Source of the DNA: Kitasatospora sp. NBC_00374
Lineage (GTDB): Bacteria > Actinomycetota > Actinomycetes > Streptomycetales > Streptomycetaceae
NCBI RefSeq assembly: GCF_041434935.1
Contig: NZ_CP107964.1
Coordinates: forward strand, 186,001 to 250,000
Length of the DNA: 64,000 nt
Direction: 5' to 3'
Each line of letters begins with the position of its first letter. Position 1 is the first letter of the stretch. The notes beneath the pieces were generated by a model. The model worked only from the letters and a program-made list of their open reading frames with translations. It did not search any database and was not told the origin of the DNA. Shown here piece after piece: positions 1 to 8,723 of the stretch. Position numbers and translations under genes: made by a program.

Positions 1-404
1 ATCACCGACGCCCAGCGTTCGACACCGGCCGCATCGCCGCGGTCGAGCGCCTGCTTGACGAGGCCCAGCATGGCGTCCGGATCGCCGAGCGCCGCGGCCT
101 TCTCCCAGACCACCTGTGCGCGGTTCGCGTCACCGGCCACCGCGTGCAGCATGCCCAGGTTGTAGGCGGCGACCGCGTTCCCGGCTGCCCACGCCCGGCC
201 CCACCAGTGCAGCGCGCCGGCCCGATCACCCTTCAGGTACAGGGCCGCCGCCAGGCTCCCCATCGCCACGTCGTCGCCCAGCTCCGCCGCGACCGTCAGC
301 TCGGCCAGCTCCTCGTCCGGCGGCATCCCGGCCCCGCCGACCGGCAGCCGGACCGACACCAACTCCTCGTTCGGCTGCGACCGCCGACGGAACCACCAAG
401 CCAT
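1..404 (-). CDS. Sel1/TPR-like repeat protein, partial at window edge
   Basis: Reading leftward from an ATG at 402-404 the frame stays open to the window edge, about 134 codons. The translation starts MAWWFRRRSQP and continues as alternating helices rich in Ala, Leu and Gly, with phrases such as ALHWWGRAWAAGN and YNLGMLHAVAGD that look like Sel1/tetratricopeptide units of about 35 residues. Such proteins are protein-protein scaffolds in other bacteria; the partner here is unknown. No signal peptide is obvious. The C-terminal part lies outside the window, so total length and function cannot be judged. Confidence 0.6.
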   Translation of the reverse strand, partial: MAWWFRRRSQPNEELVSVRLPVGGAGMPPDEELAELTVAAELGDDVAMGSLAAALYLKGDRAGALHWWGRAWAAGNAVAAYNLGMLHAVAGDANRAQVVWEKAAALGDPDAMLGLVKQALDRGDAAGVERWASV

Positions 405-818
405 CAGCAACCACCCCAGCGGCACAGCCGCACCGATCCCCGGCGTGCGGGCAAGCGAACACCTGTCACCCGGCGATCATGCCAGGCCCGTGGAAGGAGG
501 CCGTGGGCAGCCCGCAGGCGCTACGGCGGTCAGCCGTCGGCGGTGCCGTCCGTCCGGTGCGCGAGCCCGGACGGCTCGTGCGAGGGCGGTGGCTCGCTGG
601 GCCGTGGCGTCGGTTGCGATGCACGGTGGCGGGTGGGGAACGCCGAGGTCGTCAGCCCGGTGCGGTCCCTGGGCGGGGTGCCGGCGATGGCGTCGGTGCC
701 GGTGCGGCGCTTCGCTCGGCGGGCCCGCCGGCGGCGCCGTCGCGGGTTGGAGTGCCTGGCTGGTGGGTTGCGCAGCACTATGTGCAGGGGGGCGGTCGAG
801 ACCGACGTGGAGGTGGCG
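405..818. other. intergenic, no gene recognised
   Basis: This 414-bp stretch separates the divergent repeat protein and hydrolase genes. Long open frames run through it on both strands, but their translations are Arg/Pro/Ala-rich GC artefacts without domains. It should hold the promoters of both neighbours; I see no clear operator or hairpin. Confidence 0.4.
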
Positions 819-1514
819 ATGAGGGTCGTGTTCGTGCACGGGGCGTGCGTGCGGGACGGGGCGTGGTGGTGGCACCGCACCGCCGAGCTGCTGCGGGAAC
901 GGGGGGTGCCGAGCGTGGCTCCGGCGCTGCCGAGCTGTGGCGAGGCGGGCCTGCCCGGCGGCGTCGGCGGTCCGGGGCTGCCCGAGGATGTTGCCGCGGT
1001 GCGGCAGGTGCTGCGGGCCGGCGACGAGCCGACCGTCGTGGTCGCCCACAGCTACGGCGGCATCGTCACCGCGGAAGCCGCTGCGGGAATCGGGTCGGTG
1101 CGCCACCTGCTGCTGGTCTCCAGTTACCTGCCCGAGGTCGGGCAGAGCCTGTCGGAGTTCGGGGACGGCGGCCCCGCCCCGTTCCTCGACGTCGACCCCG
1201 ACGCCGGCACGTTCGGGGTCCGGCCCGAGCTGCTCGTGGACACGTTCCTGCAGGACTGCGACCCCGAGGTCCAGGCGCAGGCGGCGGACCACCTCGCCCG
1301 GCAGAGCGTGCAGGTGACCGGGCAGCCGGTCGGGGCGGCCGCATGGCGGCTGTTGCCCTCGACGTACCTCGTCTGCGCTCGGGACCGGGGAACCCCGGCG
1401 CCGCTGCAGCGCGAGTTCGCCCGCCGGGCCGGCAGCGTCGTCGAGCTCGACGCCGGCCACCACCCGTTCCTGTCCCGGCCCGCAGCGGTCCGGGACCTGC
1501 TGCTGACGCTGTGA
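819..1514 (+). CDS. alpha/beta-hydrolase, EstC/salicylate-esterase type
   Basis: 231 residues from the ATG at 819; the same frame is open further upstream, but the upstream translation is not protein-like, whereas MRVVFVHGACVRDGAWWW is a typical hydrolase N-terminus. HG near residue 7 gives the oxyanion region, AHSYGG near residue 79 is the nucleophile elbow (Ser), and DAGHHPF near residue 212 carries the catalytic His. The fold and length match small cytoplasmic esterases/C-C hydrolases that act on plant- or polyketide-like esters. The natural substrate cannot be told. It is convergent with the TetR gene that follows. Confidence 0.8.
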   Translation: MRVVFVHGACVRDGAWWWHRTAELLRERGVPSVAPALPSCGEAGLPGGVGGPGLPEDVAAVRQVLRAGDEPTVVVAHSYGGIVTAEAAAGIGSVRHLLLVSSYLPEVGQSLSEFGDGGPAPFLDVDPDAGTFGVRPELLVDTFLQDCDPEVQAQAADHLARQSVQVTGQPVGAAAWRLLPSTYLVCARDRGTPAPLQREFARRAGSVVELDAGHHPFLSRPAAVRDLLLTL

Positions 1515-1561
1515 ACAGCGGTGCGCCGGGTGGGCGGACCTCCGCCCTTCGCCCCGGACCG

Positions 1562-2158
1562 CTACCAGGTGCGGGTGTGGGCCAGTAGCGTCGCCGCGGA
1601 TTCCTCGGCGAGGTCCTCGGCGTACGGCGGCAGCGGGCGGCCGGCGCGCAGATGTCGGCGGACCACGGACAGCGGAAGGTCGATCAGGGCCAGGATGACG
1701 CGGTCGCGGTCCTGGGTGCCGGCCGCGCCGAGTGCTTCGGCGAGGGTGGCAAGGGAGCCGAACACGCGCTGGTTGCCCAGGTCCGCGCGTTCCTTGTGTT
1801 CCTCGGACCAGTCGGCGCGGCCGAACTCCTCGGGCCCGTACAGGAGGAGCGAGGCCTCCTGCGGGTGCGCGCGACTCCAGGAGACGACGTGCCGGGCGGC
1901 GGCACGGGCGGCGAGCCGGGGGTCGGGGTCGCTGCCGAGCGCGGCGAAGTACCCGTCCTGGAAGCGCTCGACACTGCGCAGCCACACCTCGGCGAGCAGG
2001 GCCGGCCGGCCGGGGAAGCGGTGGTACACGGATCCGCTCGGCGCGCCGACCGCCTGGGCGACGGCGGTCATGGTCACGTCGGCCGGGCCGCCGGCGGCGG
2101 CGAGGAGGACCGCGGCGTCGAGGATCTGACCGGTGTCGAAGCGGGGTGGTCGAGCCAT
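1562..2158 (-). CDS. TetR-family repressor
   Basis: 198 residues, ATG at 2156-2158. The N-terminus (FDTGQILDAAVLLAAAG, then VTMTAVAQAVGAPSGSVYHR) is a TetR helix-turn-helix with the usual GxxxGxxYxxF-like segment; the C-terminal ligand domain is all-helical and diverged. The gene is divergent from an SRPBCC gene with a dyad lying between them, so it very likely represses that gene and itself in response to a small ligand. Confidence 0.85.
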   Translation of the reverse strand: MARPPRFDTGQILDAAVLLAAAGGPADVTMTAVAQAVGAPSGSVYHRFPGRPALLAEVWLRSVERFQDGYFAALGSDPDPRLAARAAARHVVSWSRAHPQEASLLLYGPEEFGRADWSEEHKERADLGNQRVFGSLATLAEALGAAGTQDRDRVILALIDLPLSVVRRHLRAGRPLPPYAEDLAEESAATLLAHTRTW

Positions 2159-2185
2159 GAATCAGAGGGTAACCTCCAGAACAAC

Positions 2186-2201
2186 TAGAGAGAGTTCTCT
2201 A
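2186..2201. promoter_or_regulatory. candidate TetR operator
   Basis: TAGAGA and TCTCTA form a perfect 6-bp inverted repeat with a 4-bp spacer in the 64-bp gap between the divergent TetR and SRPBCC genes. It sits in the A/T-richest part of the gap, where both -10 regions would be. Binding by the adjacent TetR is inferred from position. Confidence 0.55.
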
Positions 2202-2222
2202 ATTTACGTCCGAGGGAGACCC

Positions 2223-2717
2223 ATGCCCGTCTACAACGTCCACGAACGCGTGCTGACCGCCGAGGCGAGCGAGGTGGGCGCGCTCATCGACAGCCTGTCC
2301 GGCGGGACGGCCGACCGGCCGGACATGCTGTGGCCGCACTCGAAGTGGCCCGCGGTGCAGTTCGACCGCCCGCTGGCGGTCGGCGCGGTGGGCGGCCACG
2401 GACCGGTCCGCTACACGGTCGCCGCGTACGTGCCGGGCACCTGGGTACGGTTCGCCTTCAGCGGGCCGCGCGGCTTCGACGGCTTCCACGAGTTCGCGGC
2501 GCTGCCGCTCGACGGGGAGCGCACGGTACTCCGGCACACCCTCGCGATGCGGACCGGCGGCCCGGCACGTCTGAGCTGGCCACTGGCCTTCCGCTGGATG
2601 CACGACGCCTGCCTGGAGGACGCCCTGGACCGCGCCGAGGCGGCCTGCACCGGCACGGTGTCCCAACCGTCCCGCTGGTCCCCGTACGTCCGCCTCCTGC
2701 GCTCGCTCGCCCGCTGA
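2223..2717 (+). CDS. SRPBCC-domain protein (polyketide cyclase/START-like)
   Basis: 164 residues from the ATG at 2223, preceded by GAGGGAGA. The protein starts MPVYNVHERVLTAEASEVG and alternates strand and helix as in the SRPBCC fold, with a C-terminal long helix (WMHDACLEDALDRAE). The fold binds hydrophobic ligands in a deep cavity; family members are cyclases, ligand sensors or uncharacterised. It is divergent from and probably controlled by the TetR gene at 1562-2158. Confidence 0.7.
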   Translation: MPVYNVHERVLTAEASEVGALIDSLSGGTADRPDMLWPHSKWPAVQFDRPLAVGAVGGHGPVRYTVAAYVPGTWVRFAFSGPRGFDGFHEFAALPLDGERTVLRHTLAMRTGGPARLSWPLAFRWMHDACLEDALDRAEAACTGTVSQPSRWSPYVRLLRSLAR

Positions 2718-2722
2718 CGACG

Positions 2723-2740
2723 CGACCCCGCAAGGGGTCG
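2723..2740 (+). terminator. hairpin after SRPBCC gene
   Basis: CGACCCC and GGGGTCG pair perfectly over 7 bp with a GCAA loop, 6 bp after the stop codon. There is no T-run, which is common for Streptomyces terminators. Confidence 0.5.
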
Positions 2741-2875
2741 GTGATCGTAGGCGGTCAGCGGCGCAGGACGGGCCGGCCGTGCGGTCGTCGTGCCGGATCG
2801 CGGCGGTCGGCCAGGGGATGCGCTGCGCGAGTTGTGCACCCGCCGGGCCGGCGGCGGCCGACCGGCCCCGCCGGC

Positions 2876-3832
2876 CTACGGGGTGTCCTGCGACACCAGG
2901 TAGGCGTCGTACTCGATCACCGAGGGCACCGGCACGTTGAGCTTCCCGGCCGACTCGGTGAGAGTCTCCTCCTGGCCGAGGAGTTGCCCGGACACCGGAT
3001 CGACGATGAACGTGTACCGGGTCGGCAGACCGCCGGCCGCCGAGTCCGCGGAGAAGGCGACGCCCGGCCTGCCCGCACGGTCGACCACCTCCCCGGTCAC
3101 CGCCACTTCGGGCAGGTCGGCCAGCAGCCGCAGGAGCGCGGCCCGCTGCCGGGGCGACAGGACCCGTTGGGTGACCAGGTCGTGGACCGCCTGGGAGGCG
3201 CCCAACGGCCCGTCGATCCCCGGCGTCCGACTCCGCAGCCAGGCCCGCAGACCGTCCGCGGTCACCGGCACCGGGCCCTGCAGCGTCGCATCCGCCGTCT
3301 GCTCGGTCGCCGAGCCCGGGCCGTCGTCCAGGAGGAACCGCCTCAGCCGCGCGCCCTCGGGTGACCGGACCAGGTCGAACTCCTCCGGCACCACCTTCGA
3401 GAACGATCCGCCGGAGTCCGTCCTCGTCCACAGCGCCCACTGCCGCCACCGCAGATGCGACCGCTCCCCGCCCGGGCTCTCCGGGAGCGTCTCGACGCGC
3501 CGCGCGATCTCCTCCAGCTCCGCCGCCGCGCCACGGCGGGAGTCCTCGGCCGCCAAGTGATAGGCCAGCGGCGGCGGGGTCGCAGCGAAAGCAACGGGCG
3601 TCGCGCCCGGCCACACGGCCACGGCGCCCGACACCACTGCCGCCACCGCCAGCGCGGCCACCGCCGGACGCGACCGGAAAGCCGCGCGGGCCGGTGCGCG
3701 CCGAAGGGCGGGAACCGGTGCGTCCCGGAGGATCCGCTCCAGGCCACGCTCGGCCGCCTCGGTGCCCGGCGTGACTCCCGCTGCGGGGTCGGCGGGGCCC
3801 ATGAGGTTCCTGACGCTCCTGCTCGTGCTCAT
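2876..3832 (-). CDS. CU044_5270-like membrane protein, ECF sigma partner
   Basis: 318 residues from the ATG at 3830-3832. A short cytoplasmic N-terminus is followed by one membrane segment (about residues 55-75, AALAVAAVVSGAVAVW) and an extracytoplasmic domain ending in a TFIVDPVSGQLLGQEE-like stretch. This layout is typical of the actinobacterial CU044_5270 family encoded after ECF sigma genes. The ATG overlaps the sigma gene stop by 4 bp, so the two are translationally coupled. An anti-sigma or signal-sensing role is inferred from this pairing; I see no zinc anti-sigma motif. Confidence 0.7.
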   Translation of the reverse strand: MSTSRSVRNLMGPADPAAGVTPGTEAAERGLERILRDAPVPALRRAPARAAFRSRPAVAALAVAAVVSGAVAVWPGATPVAFAATPPPLAYHLAAEDSRRGAAAELEEIARRVETLPESPGGERSHLRWRQWALWTRTDSGGSFSKVVPEEFDLVRSPEGARLRRFLLDDGPGSATEQTADATLQGPVPVTADGLRAWLRSRTPGIDGPLGASQAVHDLVTQRVLSPRQRAALLRLLADLPEVAVTGEVVDRAGRPGVAFSADSAAGGLPTRYTFIVDPVSGQLLGQEETLTESAGKLNVPVPSVIEYDAYLVSQDTP

Positions 3833-4371
3833 CCTGTTGCCCCCACAGCCTCTCGACCGATGGTCTCCGGTGTCTCTCCGGCGCCGCCGACGGTCTCCAA
3901 CGCCCGGGCGAGCCGCGCGCGGGCCCGCATCAGGCGCACCGAACAGGCAGGCGCGGAGCAGCCCAGGACCCGGGCCGCCTCGCGGACCGTCAAGCCCTCC
4001 CAGCCGATCAGCGCCAGCACCTCCTGGTCCGAGGTCCGCAGCGCCGCCCAGGCCCGGTGCACGACGTGACGCTCCGTCACCGCCTCTCCGACATCCCGGG
4101 CGGTGACGGTGGCGTCGACGGCCAGATCGCGGTGCAGGTCCTCGGCGCGGCCGACCGCGCGCCGGTGGTTGGCGACCGTGTTGCGGGCGACCGTGTAGAG
4201 CCACGGCAGCGGCGCCCCGGCCGGCAGCGTGTCCATGCGGCGCCACGCGACCGCGAACACCTCCGCGGCCAGGTCCGCCGCGTCGGCGGCGCCGACCCGC
4301 CTGATCATGTAGCGATACACCGCGCCGTAGTGCTCGCGGTACACCCCCCGGAACTCTTCCCGCTCCCCCAC
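3829..4371 (-). CDS. ECF RNA polymerase sigma factor
   Basis: 180 residues from a GTG at 4369-4371, chosen because GAGGGG lies 5 bp upstream; a GTG two codons earlier lies too close to that site. Region 2 is visible as VYREHYGAVYRYMIRRVG and AEVFAVAWRRMDTLP, region 4 as LIGWEGLTVREAARVLGC followed by VRLMRARARL. It directs core polymerase to a small regulon, probably including this operon. The downstream membrane protein is the likely regulator. Confidence 0.88.
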   Translation of the reverse strand: MGEREEFRGVYREHYGAVYRYMIRRVGAADAADLAAEVFAVAWRRMDTLPAGAPLPWLYTVARNTVANHRRAVGRAEDLHRDLAVDATVTARDVGEAVTERHVVHRAWAALRTSDQEVLALIGWEGLTVREAARVLGCSAPACSVRLMRARARLARALETVGGAGETPETIGREAVGATG

Positions 4372-4490
4372 CGTCACCCCTCGACCGATCGCTTCACCCG
4401 GTCTATGTGTGACCGGCCCCGGATCTAACACCTATCCGACCTCGTTTCATCTACCGCTGGTCGAAGGTGCCGCCCCGTACAGAGTGGCCG

Positions 4491-6029
4491 TCAGGAACCG
4501 GACACGCGCGCCCTCGCCGTGCGTCCCGATACCCCCGGTGAGCGCCCCACCCGGCCAGGGTCACGGGCGGTCCGGGCGTTCCGGGAAGCCCTGTTCCGGC
4601 TGGGGCGCAGACCCAGCACGGTGGCGATGAACGCGGCCAGGGTGAAGGCTGCGGTGGTCACGAACGCCGCGTGTGTGCCGGGGACGAACGCGCCGGGCAC
4701 GTCACCCGCGGCCTTGACCGAGACGACCACGGCGAGTCCGATCGCGCCGCCGAGCTGCTGGGTGGTCTGGAGCAGTCCGGACGCGGATCCGGCGTGCTCG
4801 GGTGCGACTCCGCCGACGATCAGGGACGCCGCGGGCATGAAGACCAGTCCGGCGCAGATGCCGTTCAGCAGCAGGGGGGCGAAGACGGCCGGGACGTAGT
4901 TGCTGGTGGTGTCGAGGTCGGCGAGCCAGACGAAGCTGCCGGTCAGGCCGAGGGTGCCGATGAGCAGGAGCGGTCGCTGTCCGAAGCGTCCGACCAGCCG
5001 GGGGGTGATGCGGGACAGGCCGAAGATGGCCAGGGTCATCGGCAGGAACGCCAGGCCGGCGACCAGGGGGCTGAAGGCGAGGACCTCGTGGAGGTACTGC
5101 ACGAGCAGGAAGAGCGTGGAGATCTGTGCGCCGAAGACCAGGGTGACGATCACCAGTCCCCCGATCCGGCGCCGGCCGCGGAGCAGGTCCGGTCGCAGCA
5201 GTGGGTGGGTGACGCGGCGTTCGGTGCGGGCCAGGACGGTGGCGAGGGCTGCGGCCAGGACGAGGCCGCCGATGGTCTGCGGGGAGGTCCAGCCCTTGTC
5301 GGGTGCTTCGGTCAGGGCCCAGACCACCGCGATGGCTGCTCCGGTGGCGGTGACGGCTCCGATGAAGTCGAAGCGGCCGGGGTGGCGCGGGGTCTCGGTG
5401 ACGAACCGTCGGGCCAGGGCGAGGACCGCGATGCCGATGGGGACGTTGATGAACAGGGTCCAGCGCCAGGAGCCGTATTCGGTGACCAGGCCGCCCAGGA
5501 CCAGGCCGAGGGTGCCGCCGCCGACGCTGACGGCGGAGAACAGGGCCAGGGCCCGGTGGCGGGCCGCTTCGTCGCGGGCGCTGGTGGTGACCAGGGCGAG
5601 CACGCCCGGTGCCGTCAGGGCGGCGCCGATGCCCTGGGCGGCCCGCGCCGCGATGAGCATCGTCGGGGACTGGGCGAGACCGCCCAGGAGGGAGGAGAGG
5701 GTGAACAGGGCCAGGCCGGCTTCGAAGACCTTCAGGCGGCCGAACGCGTCCCCGAGGCGTCCGCCCAGCAGGAGCAGTCCGCCGAAGGCCAGTGTGTAGG
5801 CGTTGAGGACCCACGACAGCGATGCGGGGCCGAATCCGAGGTCGGTGCTGATCTTGGGGAGGGCGACGTTCACGATGGTGCTGTCGAGCAGGAGCATCAG
5901 CTGCGCGACGAGCACGACGGCGATGCCGATCGCGGCGCGGCGGGAGCCGACGGGCCGGCCGGCCGGGACCGGGCCGGTGCGGGGTGCGGTCGGCGGCCTG
6001 GTGCGCCGGGTGAGGGAGACGGTGGGCAT
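4491..6029 (-). CDS. DHA2-type MFS drug exporter
   Basis: 512 residues, about 14 membrane helices. It contains the family motifs LDSTIVNVALPKI after helix 1, GGRLGDAFGRLKVF in the helix 2-3 loop and a motif C-like GPASLSWVLNAYTL neighbourhood. Proteins of this length and motif set are EmrB/QacA-type proton antiporters for hydrophobic drugs. The gene is monocistronic in appearance, with no regulator directly beside it. Substrate unknown. Confidence 0.88.
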   Translation of the reverse strand: MPTVSLTRRTRPPTAPRTGPVPAGRPVGSRRAAIGIAVVLVAQLMLLLDSTIVNVALPKISTDLGFGPASLSWVLNAYTLAFGGLLLLGGRLGDAFGRLKVFEAGLALFTLSSLLGGLAQSPTMLIAARAAQGIGAALTAPGVLALVTTSARDEAARHRALALFSAVSVGGGTLGLVLGGLVTEYGSWRWTLFINVPIGIAVLALARRFVTETPRHPGRFDFIGAVTATGAAIAVVWALTEAPDKGWTSPQTIGGLVLAAALATVLARTERRVTHPLLRPDLLRGRRRIGGLVIVTLVFGAQISTLFLLVQYLHEVLAFSPLVAGLAFLPMTLAIFGLSRITPRLVGRFGQRPLLLIGTLGLTGSFVWLADLDTTSNYVPAVFAPLLLNGICAGLVFMPAASLIVGGVAPEHAGSASGLLQTTQQLGGAIGLAVVVSVKAAGDVPGAFVPGTHAAFVTTAAFTLAAFIATVLGLRPSRNRASRNARTARDPGRVGRSPGVSGRTARARVSGS

Positions 6030-6082
6030 GGCACTGGTCCTGTTCTGGTCGGAGCCCGATGGGTGTGGGCGTGCTGCTGGTC

Positions 6083-6622
6083 CTAGGCGGGGGTTTCGCC
6101 GGTGGCGGTCAGGACGGCGCGGCCCAGGATGTGGGCGGCCATGGTGAAGCCGAGGAGGGCCGGGGTGGCGTCGGCCGGAACGCCGATGGACTCGACGTCC
6201 AGGGCGTGCACCACGGTGAAGTAGCGGTGGGGGCCGTGGCCGGCCGGCGGGGCGGCACCGATGTAGCGGGCGGCGCGGGCGTCGTTGGGCAGCTGGAAGG
6301 CGCCCTCGGGCAGGCCGGAGCCGGTGTCGTCGCCGGCGCTCTCGGGCAGGTCGGTGACGGTGGCGGGGATGTCGGCGACCGCCCAGTGCCAGAACCCGGA
6401 TCCACTGGGGGCGTCGGCGTCGTAGACGGTGACGGCGTAGCTCTTGGTGCCTTCGGGGGCGCCGCTCCAGGACAGCTGCGGGGAGGCGTCCTTGCCGCCG
6501 GGGACGCCGAAGATGCCGGAGTACTGCTCGGGCGGCAGGGGGGCGCCGTCGGTGACGGTGGTGCTGGTGACGGTGAAGGACGCAGTCTCGGGCAGGCGGG
6601 CGAAGGGGTTGTTGGCGCTCAT
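6083..6622 (-). CDS. YbhB/YbcL-type PEBP protein
   Basis: 179 residues; the ATG at 6620-6622 follows GAGAGGA. The sequence shows the phosphatidylethanolamine-binding-protein pocket: YAVTVYDADAPSGSGFWHW (Asp-Pro-Asp-like loop) and GPHRYFTVVHALD. Bacterial members are small cytoplasmic proteins of uncertain role, some of which modulate kinases. It is divergent from a GntR gene, which probably controls it. Confidence 0.85.
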   Translation of the reverse strand: MSANNPFARLPETASFTVTSTTVTDGAPLPPEQYSGIFGVPGGKDASPQLSWSGAPEGTKSYAVTVYDADAPSGSGFWHWAVADIPATVTDLPESAGDDTGSGLPEGAFQLPNDARAARYIGAAPPAGHGPHRYFTVVHALDVESIGVPADATPALLGFTMAAHILGRAVLTATGETPA

Positions 6623-6748
6623 GGCGTGATTCCTCTCAAGCGGTGCTGTGGAGTGCCGGCGGTGGGGTCGGCACAGGCCGGGGCCCGCCGCATCGGGCGG
6701 GTAGGGGGTCACTCTGTTCCCCCCACCACAGAATCGACAGTATCACTG

Positions 6749-6760
6749 ATAATCGATTAT
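6749..6760. promoter_or_regulatory. candidate GntR operator
   Basis: ATAATCGATTAT is a perfect 12-bp palindrome in an unusually A/T-rich patch 26 bp before the GntR start and in the shared promoter with the PEBP gene. Autoregulation by the GntR protein is inferred from position. Confidence 0.55.
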
Positions 6761-6785
6761 TAAGGGGTTCGTCTATGATGGGCTC

Positions 6786-7490
6786 ATGCCTGAGACGATC
6801 CACATCGCGGCCTCGCCCGGGAAGCAGATGCTCTCCGAGCAGGTCTACGCACACCTGCGGGACGCGATCATGCGCGGCCAGTACGGCCCCGGCGCCGCCC
6901 TGAAGCCGCAGGACCTCGCCCGGGAGCAGGGCGTCAGCCTGGCGGTGGTGCGCGAAGCGCTGGTACGGGTGGTCGGCGAGGGCCTGGCCGACCGGCTGCC
7001 CAACCGCGGCTTCGCCGTCCCCGCCTTCTCCGACCAGCGCTGGCAGGACATCACCCAGGCCCGCCGGACCATCGAACCGGTCGTACTGCGCCTGTCGATC
7101 GAGCACGGCGACCTCGACTGGGAGAGCCGCGTACGAGCCGCCCACCACCGGCTGGCCCGCACCCCGACGCACGTGCCCGAGGAGGGCGAGTCCTACAGCG
7201 CCGCCTGGGCCGAGGCGCACCGGGTCTTCCACCGCACCCTGCTGGAGGGCTGCGGCAACCCTGTCCTGCTGGAGACCTTCGACCGGCTGTGGACCGCCAG
7301 CGAACTCGCCCGCCGCTGGGCCGCCCAGCTCAACCCCCGCCGCGACGCCCTGGTCGAGCACGCCCGGCTGGAGGAGGCGACACTGGCCCGCGACGCCGAC
7401 ACCGCCGCCGAACTCCTGACCCAGCACCTGACCATGACCAGCGCCGCGCTCACCACCACCCCGCACGAATGCGAAGGGGATGGCTGCTGA
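6786..7490 (+). CDS. GntR-family regulator, FCD (FadR) subfamily
   Basis: 234 residues from the ATG at 6786. The winged helix-turn-helix is at about residues 15-75 (LSEQVYAHLRDAIMRGQYGPG, LAREQGVSLAVVREALVR); the C-terminal two-thirds is the helical FCD ligand domain, with His residues in FHRTLLEGCGN typical of its metal site. These proteins sense carboxylic acids. It is divergent from the PEBP gene with a palindrome between. Confidence 0.87.
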   Translation: MPETIHIAASPGKQMLSEQVYAHLRDAIMRGQYGPGAALKPQDLAREQGVSLAVVREALVRVVGEGLADRLPNRGFAVPAFSDQRWQDITQARRTIEPVVLRLSIEHGDLDWESRVRAAHHRLARTPTHVPEEGESYSAAWAEAHRVFHRTLLEGCGNPVLLETFDRLWTASELARRWAAQLNPRRDALVEHARLEEATLARDADTAAELLTQHLTMTSAALTTTPHECEGDGC

Positions 7491-7765
7491 CGACGCCACT
7501 GCGGGAAGGCCCCGGCTGCCGCCACCACAGCACCGTCAACCTTCGGCCCGGGCTCTGAGAATCCGGACTTCCAGTCCTTCCGGAGCTCCTACGTCACCCC
7601 CCTGATCGAGCGGCTGGAACGCCCGCTTCGCCCAGGACCAGGTCGGCCACGACTACGCGTCCACGACCGCGATCTCCACCGACGCGTGGTGGCCGGTTGC
7701 CTCGCCGTATTCGGTTACAGCTTGGTGCGCGATTGCCTGGGGCAACGCGTTCGGACGGAGTGGCA

Positions 7766-8488
7766 CTATCGGGGGTACTGGGTAAGGCCGAACAGAGCGC
7801 CGGTGGGATCGCGCAGGACCACGTCTCCGTTGGGGTCCTGGCGAACTTCGGTCGCACCGAGCTGTTGGGCCTGCTTGGCGTCGGCATCGGGTCTGTTGCT
7901 GGCGAAACTGACCCGCCAGAGTGATCGCTGCGCCGTTGGTTTCCCTGGCGGCGGGCCGGTGGCGGCGGTGGAGTTGTTCGGCAACCGGAACTCGGTGTGC
8001 TCAGGGTTGGAGTTCCAGTGCAGGGCTGGTCGGTAGAAGGCGGCGGCCTGCTCGGGGTGGTCGGTGAGAAGGCTGATGCCGGCGAAGGTGCCCGGTTCGT
8101 GGGTCAGCTGCATGCCGGTGTGGGTGCCGGGCTGCCAGAGTGACAGTGGTGCGCCGACAGGGTCGAGGGCGACGGCGGCGTGGCCGAGTGTCCCGACCCG
8201 GGTGGGTGCCACGATGATCTGGGCGCCCAGGTTCGTGAAGCGGGTGGCGGTGGCTTGGATGTCCGCCACGGTGACGTTGATCGTCCAGTAGGGTGCGCCG
8301 GGGTCCTCGGCCGGCCCCAGGGCGGCGACAGGTTGTCCGCGCAGTGTGCAGAGCCTGTAGCCGTTGGGGTCCGGTGGGGCGACGGTCCAACCGAACAGCG
8401 CGGTGTAGAACGCCGTCGTCGTCTCCATGTCGGGGGTGCCGAGGTCGATCCAGCTCACGCTGTTCTCGGGGTGCCGCGTGATGTTCAT
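7766..8488 (-). CDS. VOC-superfamily protein, two glyoxalase-like domains
   Basis: 240 residues, ATG at 8486-8488. Two tandem vicinal-oxygen-chelate modules are visible: SWIDLGTPDMETTTAFYTAL...LDPVGAPLSLWQPG in the first half and TFAGISLLTDHPEQAAAFY...LRDPTGALFGLTQYP in the second. The family includes glyoxalases, dioxygenases and antibiotic-sequestering proteins; this two-domain architecture is common in actinomycetes and mostly uncharacterised. The 275 bp upstream of it (on its 3' side) hold no gene I can recognise. Confidence 0.8.
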   Translation of the reverse strand: MNITRHPENSVSWIDLGTPDMETTTAFYTALFGWTVAPPDPNGYRLCTLRGQPVAALGPAEDPGAPYWTINVTVADIQATATRFTNLGAQIIVAPTRVGTLGHAAVALDPVGAPLSLWQPGTHTGMQLTHEPGTFAGISLLTDHPEQAAAFYRPALHWNSNPEHTEFRLPNNSTAATGPPPGKPTAQRSLWRVSFASNRPDADAKQAQQLGATEVRQDPNGDVVLRDPTGALFGLTQYPR

Positions 8489-8723
8489 CGAGATGCCCTA
8501 CTTTCTTGGTCGTGGGTTCGAACTGGTCACTCGTAAGATCAGCGGAACCCAGGGGCTCTGGGTATGGCTGTCATCGGGTCGCCGTCAGATGGCTTGAAAG
8601 GCTTGGCCGCCCAGAGCCCCGCGACGACTCGACCGCCAATTGGGAGATGCGACTCGATCGCTGTGTAGGGCAACGTCGGCGAGGTCGTCTGCTGGGCAGA
8701 GGTAGCGCGACGAGCTGGCGGAG

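Noticed and set aside
116..1588. Long overlapping open frames on both strands in the first 2 kb
   Set aside because: Their translations are Arg/Pro/Ala-rich without domains; only the hydrolase and TetR frames have family motifs. In DNA of this GC content stop codons are rare in wrong frames.
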